64,000 nucleotides of DNA, taken from NCBI RefSeq assembly GCF_946221635.1, contig NZ_CAMIHB010000003.1, positions 162,218-226,217 on the forward strand, given 5' to 3'. Below, in pieces: positions 33,420 to 41,352 of this stretch. This stretch comes from an uncultured Rhodoferax sp. GTDB taxonomy: Bacteria > Pseudomonadota > Gammaproteobacteria > Burkholderiales > Burkholderiaceae_C. Every line of letters starts with the position of its first letter. Positions within the stretch are counted from its first letter, which is position 1. The position numbers and the translations under genes are program-made. The notes below the pieces were generated by a model that saw nothing but the letters and a program-made list of their open reading frames with translations, searched no databases and had not been told where the DNA came from.

Positions 33420-33436
33420 GTTCCCCTTCAGGGAAC
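33420..33436 (-). promoter_or_regulatory. Hairpin abutting the odhA ribosome-binding site
   Basis: A 6-bp inverted repeat (GTTCCC / GGGAAC) with a 5-base spacer ends where the GGAGG ribosome-binding site of odhA begins, about 16 bases before its ATG. In RNA it would place a stem directly upstream of the Shine-Dalgarno sequence. It may be an operator or a translation-modulating hairpin. Confidence 0.45.
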
Positions 33437-33439
33437 ATT

Positions 33440-33465
33440 AGCTGGTTAAAGCTGGTTAATTAACC
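33440..33465 (-). promoter_or_regulatory. Tandem AGCTGGTTAA repeat with terminal palindrome, upstream of odhA
   Basis: Two head-to-tail copies of the 10-base unit AGCTGGTTAA (33440-33449 and 33450-33459) run into the perfect palindrome GGTTAATTAACC (33454-33465). The 10-base period places both copies on the same DNA face, as expected of a protein-binding site. No matching -35/-10 pair was found with confidence. Confidence 0.5.
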
Positions 33466-33611
33466 TTCCGCGACACGGCTGAACCGATTGGCGGATGCGA
33501 CTGTGGCATGGGAAGGGCCTTCATTGCAGGGCGGATTGTGCCACTGAATCCAGCCATGGGAAAGAGGACTTTCCAGCCCCAGAGGCCTAGAATCGGGGCC
33601 TTAGCAACAGC

Positions 33612-33627
33612 TGGCATAAAATTCGCT
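33612..33627 (+). promoter_or_regulatory. Possible sigma-54-type promoter for the Slam-like gene
   Basis: TGGCATAAAATTCGCT has the GG-N10-GC spacing of -24/-12 promoters, with mismatches to the consensus TGGCAC-N5-TTGCA in the sixth base and in the -12 block. It would initiate near 33638, about 57 bases before the start codon. The match is partial and the call is tentative. Confidence 0.25.
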
Positions 33628-33694
33628 GTAAAGACCGTACGTTGACCGCTGGATGCTGTCCATTAGCGGCATTTAATTACAGGGAACAAGCTCC

Positions 33695-34978
33695 ATGCCC
33701 CTACGCAATCCTATTTTGCGTTGTCTGCTGATGGCGGGCGCCATGCTGGCACCGCCCGCCTTTGCCGCGTGGGACGACACACTGCGCCAGGCGCTGGCCA
33801 TGGCGGAGTCTGGCGCGGCACAGCAGGCCTTTGAGATGCTGGAACCGCTGGAAATGGAGCGCTCCGGCGATCCCGACTACGACTTGGTGCTGGGCATTGC
33901 CGCCAACCAGTCCGGGCACCACACGCGGGCCATTTTTGCGCTGGAACGCACCTTGATGGTGAATCCCAACAATCCGCGTGCGCGCGCTGAACTCGGTCAC
34001 GCCCTCTATGCAGTGGGTGACAACGCGGGTGCCAAGGCGATGCTGGGCCAGGCAAAGTCCCAAGGCGTTCCCGTGGCTGCAGCACGCACGATCGACCAGT
34101 TGCTGCAGACCATCGACCGCCTGGAGGCCGAAGCAGACTCCTCGCTGCGCGCCTATCTGGAGGGTACGCTGGGTTATGACGACAACGTGAACAGCGCCCC
34201 GTCGAGCAAGGTTTTTGGCCTCAAACCCGCGGCCAGCGCCTTTACCGCGCTGGCCTTCACTGTTTCCGGTCGCAAAGCACTGGCGCCGCGTTGGTCCCTG
34301 ATCGGCAGCTTCGGTGCCAGTGGCCGTGCCCATAACACCACGGCGATTGCATATGACACCACCCAGCTCGACGGCTCCATCGGTGCCAACTACCGGGTGG
34401 ACCGCGACGAGTACACGGTCGCCCTGCAACTCAGCGACAGCAATGTCGCCACCGTCCAGGCACGGTCGAGCTGGAGTATTTCCAGCGAATGGACCCACCG
34501 TTTCGATGCCTTTCGGCAGTTCAATGCCTACTTTCAAGCCGGCCATCTGACCTACCCGCAAAGCGTTCGCAATGTGGACCGCTATGTCCTGGGAGCGTCT
34601 TACGGCCAGCAGTTCCGCAGTGGACTGTCCACCTACGGCAGTGCGTATATTGGCCAGGAGGTCACTACCCAGGCTGGCGTCGGACATCTGGGCCACACAC
34701 TGCTGGGTGGACGCGTGGGCGTCCAAAAGCCCTTTGGCGACACCCTGGCCCTGTTTGCTTCCCTGAGCCTGGAGGATCGCAGCTACAGCGGCCCGGATCC
34801 ACTCTTCCTGACCACCCGGCACGACCAGCAATGGGGGCTCAATATAGGCACCCACTGGCTGCCGGCCAAGGCCTGGCGGGTGACACCGCAGTGGTCCTAC
34901 CTGCAGACGGCGTCCAATATCAGTACCTCGACATTCGAGAAGCAGACCCTTTCGGTCACCGCCCGACGCGAGTTTTGA
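33695..34978 (+). CDS. TPR plus outer-membrane beta-barrel protein, Slam/DUF560 (type XI secretion)-like
   Basis: A 427-residue exported protein. A signal peptide (CLLMAGAMLAPPAFA) is cleaved before AWDDTLRQ. Residues 25-140 form TPR helices (ARAELGHALYAVGDNAGAKAML is characteristic). From about residue 150, LEGTLGYDDNVNSAP begins a series of alternating amphipathic strands that ends in a terminal aromatic (RREF), as in outer-membrane barrels. TPR plus a 14-strand barrel is the architecture of Slam/DUF560 proteins, which move surface proteins across the outer membrane. It lies 15 bases upstream of a FecR-domain protein, probably its cargo or partner. An alternative is a generic TPR porin with another role. 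Confidence 0.65.
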   Translation: MPLRNPILRCLLMAGAMLAPPAFAAWDDTLRQALAMAESGAAQQAFEMLEPLEMERSGDPDYDLVLGIAANQSGHHTRAIFALERTLMVNPNNPRARAELGHALYAVGDNAGAKAMLGQAKSQGVPVAAARTIDQLLQTIDRLEAEADSSLRAYLEGTLGYDDNVNSAPSSKVFGLKPAASAFTALAFTVSGRKALAPRWSLIGSFGASGRAHNTTAIAYDTTQLDGSIGANYRVDRDEYTVALQLSDSNVATVQARSSWSISSEWTHRFDAFRQFNAYFQAGHLTYPQSVRNVDRYVLGASYGQQFRSGLSTYGSAYIGQEVTTQAGVGHLGHTLLGGRVGVQKPFGDTLALFASLSLEDRSYSGPDPLFLTTRHDQQWGLNIGTHWLPAKAWRVTPQWSYLQTASNISTSTFEKQTLSVTARREF

Positions 34979-34993
34979 CGGCAGGAGTACGCC

Positions 34994-36355
34994 ATGAACA
35001 CCTCATACGCATTTTTTGCACTTACCACCCTGACCGCCGCACTGGCCTTGCCCGGGACGGCCAGTGCCGTCGACGCCGGTGTGGCCAATTTCGTCTTTGG
35101 TGACGTCAATGTGCGCTCCGCTAACGGCAGTACCGCCCCCCTGCAAAAAGGCCGGGCGGTACAAAGTGGCGACGACATCCTGACAGGCTCCGGTGCCCAG
35201 GCGCAGATCCGCTTCAGCGATGGCGGCATGGTGGCCATCCAACCCAACTCCCAGTTCAAGCTGACCAGCTACGCGGACAGGAACGACCCCAAGAGCGATA
35301 GCTTTCTGGTGGATCTGGTGCGCGGCGGCATGCGTGCCATCACCGGCCTGATCGGCAAGCGCAATCGCGAGAACTACAAGATCACCACCAATACCGCCAC
35401 CATCGGCATCCGCGGTTCGTCCTTCCTGATCAGCTACAACCCGGATGGCTCCGTGACGGTCAATGCGGAGCAGGACGCCATCGTCGTGTGCACCAATACC
35501 GGCTGCACCGGACTCACTGCGGGTGAGACCGTGCAGGTCAAGGACAAGAACCAGGATCCGACACGCACCACCCAGCGAGCCACCACGGAAGCAGCAGTTC
35601 CTCCGCCCCCGCAGGAGCAAAGCGCAAGCGGCAACAAGGTCTATGCAGTCAACAACCTGCAAGCGGAGTTTGCCGGCGTTGCAACCAGCGGCTACAGCAA
35701 CGTGAGCTACTCCACCGAGAACGCCAGCAACAAGGCCGTCGCCATCATTGTGGACACTCCCCTGGTCTCCTTCAGCGACACAGACTCATCCCAGCATGTC
35801 CTCAAGGGCAGCAATATCTCCAGCTTCAACGCGTCATCAGGTGACCCGTTTGCGGCGGACTACATCGGTTGGGGCTATTGGGCCAACGCGAGCAAGACCG
35901 CATCGTCCTCCACCACCAGTCTGCAGGACGTGCACTACATCGTCGGGCGCCCTACCCCCACCCTGCAAATGCCCACCGTGGGCACCTTTGACTACAACAT
36001 GATCGGAGCGACCGCTCCCACGGCCACCAACACCAGCACCGGTGTGACCCAGGTGGGCCAATTGGTCAGCGCGTCCATGACCGTGGACTTTGGTTCCTCT
36101 TATGTGCAAAGCATCAGCACCACGACGCGCTTCGGCGGCAATGACTACACCACGAGCGCCAGCGGCTCCTTCAGCGGCAACCGTTTCGACGTATCCGGCA
36201 GCAACAGCAGCTTCAAAGGCCTTTTTGCCGGCGCCGGTGCGGCGAGGGCCGCCTTCACCTACCAGCAGACGGGAGCAGCCGTGGGCACCATCACTGGCGC
36301 CGTGGGCATGAACAAGGGTGCGCAGAACACCAGCAGTTACCAGCTGGCCCAGTAA
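34994..36355 (+). CDS. Exported FecR-domain protein with C-terminal TbpB-like barrel
   Basis: A 453-residue protein with a Sec signal (FALTTLTAALALPGTASA, cleaved before VDAG) and no lipobox cysteine. Residues 36-165 form a FecR domain (GDVNVRSANGSTAPLQKGRAVQSGDDILTG...ITTNTATIGIRGSSFLI). A Pro/Gln-rich linker with two close cysteines (C166 and C171) follows. The middle part has a WGYWAN...DVHYIVG...MPTVGTFDYN pattern. The last 100 residues (SMTVDFGSSY...GSFSGNRFDVSGS...FAGAGAARAAFTY...GAVGMNK) resemble the small barrel of TbpB-type and Slam-dependent proteins. It lacks a membrane anchor, unlike FecR sigma regulators. Its stop is 3 bases from the convergent prpE stop. Confidence 0.65.
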   Translation: MNTSYAFFALTTLTAALALPGTASAVDAGVANFVFGDVNVRSANGSTAPLQKGRAVQSGDDILTGSGAQAQIRFSDGGMVAIQPNSQFKLTSYADRNDPKSDSFLVDLVRGGMRAITGLIGKRNRENYKITTNTATIGIRGSSFLISYNPDGSVTVNAEQDAIVVCTNTGCTGLTAGETVQVKDKNQDPTRTTQRATTEAAVPPPPQEQSASGNKVYAVNNLQAEFAGVATSGYSNVSYSTENASNKAVAIIVDTPLVSFSDTDSSQHVLKGSNISSFNASSGDPFAADYIGWGYWANASKTASSSTTSLQDVHYIVGRPTPTLQMPTVGTFDYNMIGATAPTATNTSTGVTQVGQLVSASMTVDFGSSYVQSISTTTRFGGNDYTTSASGSFSGNRFDVSGSNSSFKGLFAGAGAARAAFTYQQTGAAVGTITGAVGMNKGAQNTSSYQLAQ

Positions 36356-36358
36356 GGT

Positions 36359-38254
<1,896 letters not shown>

Positions 38255-38337
38255 TGTTGTCTCCGGTCGGGCCTTTAAACTGAATTCATAATTATGGAGA
38301 GTCAACTTTCGGCAAGCTGACTTGGCCCCCAATGCGA

Positions 38338-38372
38338 CAACGCCGGCAGCAAAAAACTTGCTGCCGGCGTTG
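38338..38372 (-). terminator. Hairpin after the isochorismatase-family gene
   Basis: A 15-bp inverted repeat (CAACGCCGGCAGCAA / TTGCTGCCGGCGTTG) with a 5-base loop lies about 20 bases past the stop of the hydrolase gene and upstream of prpE. The minus-strand flank lacks a long T-run, so termination may be partial. The length and perfection of the stem make it a strong candidate for separating the two genes. Confidence 0.6.
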
Positions 38373-38391
38373 TACGGAGACTGAAACGCGC

Positions 38392-39000
38392 TTACTTGAT
38401 CAGCGCCTGTACGTCCTTGAAGGCCGGATGCTCGGCCGAACGCAGCCACTCAAACCCCACCATCTCGGTCGTCACCAACTCGGCACCCGCGCCGGCCAGG
38501 CGGTCAAACGCGGCGTCGCGGTTGCGCTCGGTGCGCGAGCCGCAGGCATCCGTCACCACCCAGACCTCGAACTCGTCCTCCAACAGGTCCAGCGCCGTCT
38601 GCAGCAGGCAGACATGGGCCTCGCAACCCGCAATCACCACCATGCCGCGCTCCGAAGCGGCTGGCTTCTGCAGGTGCTTGGGTAGGCTGCGCGCATTGCC
38701 CTGCACCGGCTTGGCTGGCGGACGCAGCCATTCGCCCAGCCCCTCTTCGACCGCGCTGAACTGCATCTTGCTCAAACGGCGGGCCTTGGCGGCCTGCAAG
38801 GGCGCGGCCAACTCGGGCACCGTGGCACCCAGACCCGAGGGGTTTTGTTCGGTATAGATCATGGGCACGGCCAGCATCTCGGCCCAGCGCGCCAGGCGCA
38901 CCGCGTTGGCCAGCACGGCAGCGGACTCGTGCATGGCCGGCATCAAGCGCGCCTGGTAATCCACCAGCACCAGCTGGCTCTCTTCCAATTCAATCAGCAT
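38392..39000 (-). CDS. Isochorismatase-family hydrolase
   Basis: A 202-residue protein of the cysteine hydrolase fold. The catalytic triad fits D14 (LVLVDYQ), K78 (LSKMQFS) and C131 (VVIAGCEAHVCL); the loop carries the family's G-x-x-x-H-x-C pattern. Such proteins hydrolyse amides or isochorismate, often as YcaC-type enzymes of unknown substrate. It has no signal or membrane segment. It lies 37 bases downstream of a TetR gene on the same strand, so the regulator may control it. Confidence 0.85.
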   Translation of the reverse strand: MLIELEESQLVLVDYQARLMPAMHESAAVLANAVRLARWAEMLAVPMIYTEQNPSGLGATVPELAAPLQAAKARRLSKMQFSAVEEGLGEWLRPPAKPVQGNARSLPKHLQKPAASERGMVVIAGCEAHVCLLQTALDLLEDEFEVWVVTDACGSRTERNRDAAFDRLAGAGAELVTTEMVGFEWLRSAEHPAFKDVQALIK

Positions 39001-39037
39001 CTCGCCTTACTCCTTGTATGCGCCCGAGCATAACCGC

Positions 39038-39712
39038 CTAGGCAAACAGGTCGACCTGGGCCGAGGCCTCCACGGCCGGGGCGGCACCCGCAGCCGGGAG
39101 CGCCACCCCCAGGCGTTGCTGCACGCTCTCCAGGTAAGCGGCCAGGGCCTCCATGGCCAAGGCGTTGGTGCCCGTCAGGCGGGTGGGGTCATGGATCAGC
39201 AAAACCCCCATGGCCATGGACAGCAAGGCCATGGTCTCCCGCTGCAGCAGATGCTCCGGGCAACCCGTGTCCTGCAGGGCCTGGGTGACTGGCCCCAGGG
39301 ACTCCATGAGCAAACTGGCCAAACCCGATCCCACCTGCCCCAGCCCCCGGCCATCGCTGGACAGCACGTGGAGCAGCAAATGGGCCTCGGCCGGGTGCGC
39401 CAGAAAGTAAGCAAACCAGGCCTGGGCGCGGAGGGACAGGGCCGCGTCCGCCGCCGAACGCCCCACCTTGGCGGACTTGGCCGCCGAATGGGCACGCGCC
39501 AGGCTGTCCGTCAATACCGCCTCAAACAGGGCCTGCTTGCCTGGAAAGTAGGCATACAGGGCGCCCGCCGTGTAACCGGCGCGCCGCGCGATGTCGCGCA
39601 CATTGGCATTCGCCACCCCGCCTTCGGCCACGGCCTGGCGCACCGCGCGCAGCACCAGATCCCGTCGCGTCTGCGCCATCGCCTCTTGCCGTGAACGTCT
39701 GGAGTCATCCAT
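39038..39712 (-). CDS. TetR-family transcriptional regulator
   Basis: A 224-residue protein with an N-terminal TetR helix-turn-helix (about residues 16-62: LVLRAVRQAVAEGG, then NVRDIARRAGYTAGALYAYFPGKQALFEAV). The C-terminal ligand domain is helical and Ala/Leu-rich, without clear specificity. It lies upstream of, and in line with, the isochorismatase-family gene. A palindrome just upstream (AAACATGTTT) is a candidate autoregulatory operator. Confidence 0.9.
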   Translation of the reverse strand: MDDSRRSRQEAMAQTRRDLVLRAVRQAVAEGGVANANVRDIARRAGYTAGALYAYFPGKQALFEAVLTDSLARAHSAAKSAKVGRSAADAALSLRAQAWFAYFLAHPAEAHLLLHVLSSDGRGLGQVGSGLASLLMESLGPVTQALQDTGCPEHLLQRETMALLSMAMGVLLIHDPTRLTGTNALAMEALAAYLESVQQRLGVALPAAGAAPAVEASAQVDLFA

Positions 39713-39713
39713 A

Positions 39714-39723
39714 AAACATGTTT
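39714..39723 (-). promoter_or_regulatory. Palindromic candidate operator of the TetR gene
   Basis: AAACATGTTT is a perfect 10-bp palindrome starting two bases upstream of the TetR start codon. Similar ATGTTTATT-type blocks recur within the AT-rich gap (near 39719 and 39794), which would fit multiple binding sites. Confidence 0.4.
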
Positions 39724-39896
39724 ATTAATTCACTGATGTTTGATTATTACAAGCAACATCCATTTTTTTAGATCAATGGAATTTAAATTGAACAATGTTT
39801 ATTTAAAAGTACATGGCATCAAACCAAAAATCCCGTCAATGCATGAAGTTGTTACAAATCAAACACTTAGAAGAACAATTTAAGAACTCACATTGC

Positions 39897-39925
39897 TTGA
39901 CAAGCTTGTGCATCCTCCCTACAGT
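39897..39925 (+). promoter_or_regulatory. Consensus-like sigma-70 promoter of the NlpC/P60 gene
   Basis: A perfect -35 hexamer TTGACA (39897-39902) is separated by exactly 17 bases from TACAGT (39920-39925). Transcription would start around 39932, the first base of the NlpC/P60 ATG, so the message may be leaderless. Confidence 0.5.
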
Positions 39926-39931
39926 GCGCCG

Positions 39932-40483
39932 ATGCAAAAATTTCTCCTCATCACCCTGCTTGTCGCCTGCGCCACGTCTGCCCAGGCCGGCCCGCAGGGC
40001 AACGGAGATGGCACCACAGACCGCGGGCTGCTCTCGCGCATCAGCTCCATGGGCGAACAGGTCGAAGCCCGTGCCACCGAGCTGGTGATGAACTCCATGG
40101 CCTTCCTGGGCGTTCCCTACAAGCGCGGCGGCAACAATGCCGAGTCGGGATTCGACTGCAGCGGCTTTGTGCGTGCCATCTATGAGCAGACCGCCGGCCT
40201 CGTCCTGCCCCGCCGGGCCGAGCAACAGGCTGCCGCCACCCAAAAGATTGACAAGACCGACCTCAAGCCCGGTGACCTGGTGTTCTTCAACACCCTGCGC
40301 CGCGCTTTCAGCCATGTGGGCATCTATGTGGGCAACGGCAAGTTCATCCACTCCCCCAAACCCGGTGCCGAAGTGCGGGTGGAAGACATGGGCATGAGCT
40401 ACTGGGCCCAGCGTTTTGACGGCGCCCGCCGCGTCAGCGCCGACGACGCCCAGGCGGCCGCAGCGGCCATCAACGCGCACTGA
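39932..40483 (+). CDS. NlpC/P60-family cell-wall hydrolase
   Basis: A 183-residue exported peptidase. A signal peptide (FLLITLLVACATSAQA) is followed by an NlpC/P60 domain with catalytic C76 (FDCSGFV), H128 (SHVGIYVG) and a third His at 140 (KFIHSPKPG). These enzymes cleave peptidoglycan stem peptides. I chose the ATG that gives an immediate signal peptide; an upstream ATG would add 13 residues and precede the only promoter I see. A terminator follows directly. Confidence 0.9.
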   Translation: MQKFLLITLLVACATSAQAGPQGNGDGTTDRGLLSRISSMGEQVEARATELVMNSMAFLGVPYKRGGNNAESGFDCSGFVRAIYEQTAGLVLPRRAEQQAAATQKIDKTDLKPGDLVFFNTLRRAFSHVGIYVGNGKFIHSPKPGAEVRVEDMGMSYWAQRFDGARRVSADDAQAAAAAINAH

Positions 40484-40502
40484 AGCCCCCACGCGCCGCA
40501 AC

Positions 40503-40527
40503 AGCCCCTCTCGCAGGGGCTTTTTTT
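40503..40527 (+). terminator. Intrinsic terminator after the NlpC/P60 gene
   Basis: A 7-bp GC-rich stem (AGCCCCT / AGGGGCT) with a 5-base loop is followed by a run of six or more T. This is a standard intrinsic terminator, 19 bases after the stop codon. Confidence 0.88.
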
Positions 40528-40576
40528 CGCGCACCAGCCGGCGCACACCCCGCAACCGCAGTGTTAAGGTTCCACC

Positions 40577-41284
40577 ATGCCAAGCCAGATCGACCACCTC
40601 GTCATTGCCGCCCACAGCCTGGACCAGGGCGTCCAGTGGTGCGAGGCCACCCTGGGCGTCACGCCCCACCCCGGCGGTGAACACCCCCAGTTCGGCACCC
40701 ACAACCGGCTCCTCAAGATCGCCACCCCGGCCAGCCCCATGGCCTATCTGGAGATCATTGCCATCCAGCCCGGCGCCAAGGGCCCGGCCAACCCGCGCGC
40801 CAAACGCTGGTTTGACCTGGACGATGCCGCGCTGCGCGCCGCCGTGGCGACCGAGCCCCGCCTGATGCACTTCGTCGCCAACACCACCGATGTGCGCGCC
40901 GCGCGCATCGCCCTCTCGGCCCTGGACATTGAACGCGGCCCGGCCATGCCGGCCAGCCGCCACACCCGCAAGGGCACACTGCACTGGCAGATCACCGTGC
41001 GCGAAGACGGCCAGCGCCTGTTCGACGGCTGCCTGCCCACGCTGATCCAGTGGGGCAAGCCCGAGGACGAGGTGCCGCTGCGCCTGCACCCACGCAACAG
41101 CCTGCCGCGCAGCAAGGTCAGCCTGGACCGCATCGCCATCACCCACCCCAGCGCCGCCAAGCTGCAGGCCGCCTATGCCGCCATCGGGTTGGAAGGCATC
41201 GCCATCAACGAAGGCCCGGCCAACCTGAGCGCCACGCTCAAGACGCCCAAGGGCCTGGTGACGCTGCAAAGCCTGGGGCTTTGA
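40577..41284 (+). CDS. VOC-superfamily (glyoxalase_3-like) protein
   Basis: A 235-residue protein with an N-terminal VOC-type beta-alpha unit: IDHLVIAAHSLDQGVQWCEATLGV, then the metal-ligand-like HPQFGTHNRLL and YLEIIAI. A second module begins near residue 176 (SLDRIAITHPSAAKLQAAYAAIGLEG). The layout fits the glyoxalase-like domain 3 family of unknown substrate. It starts 50 bases after a terminator and precedes repeat copy C and the SNF2 helicase gene. It is probably cytoplasmic, as no signal peptide is seen. Confidence 0.8.
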   Translation: MPSQIDHLVIAAHSLDQGVQWCEATLGVTPHPGGEHPQFGTHNRLLKIATPASPMAYLEIIAIQPGAKGPANPRAKRWFDLDDAALRAAVATEPRLMHFVANTTDVRAARIALSALDIERGPAMPASRHTRKGTLHWQITVREDGQRLFDGCLPTLIQWGKPEDEVPLRLHPRNSLPRSKVSLDRIAITHPSAAKLQAAYAAIGLEGIAINEGPANLSATLKTPKGLVTLQSLGL

Positions 41285-41291
41285 GGGCCGA

Positions 41292-41352
41292 ATTGCTCCT
41301 GTTTTCATAGCTGCTCGCGCACATTCCGCGAGGGCTAGAGCCACTTTTTTGC
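41292..41352 (+). repeat. Dispersed intergenic repeat, copy C
   Basis: This copy (ATAGCTGCTCGCGCACATT, then GAGGGCTAGAGCC and a T-rich tail) ends at the SNF2 helicase ATG. No Shine-Dalgarno sequence is visible between the repeat and the start codon, so the element supplies the gene's entire leader. Confidence 0.78.

Noticed and set aside
30567..33449. A 960-codon open frame on the plus strand opposite odhA
   Set aside because: It mirrors a strongly biased high-GC coding gene; its translation is rich in His, Val and Gly with no domain pattern, whereas odhA is a clear, complete enzyme.
39893..39931. An upstream ATG for the NlpC/P60 gene
   Set aside because: It would lie before the only good promoter, lacks a ribosome-binding site and would put 13 non-hydrophobic residues ahead of the signal peptide.
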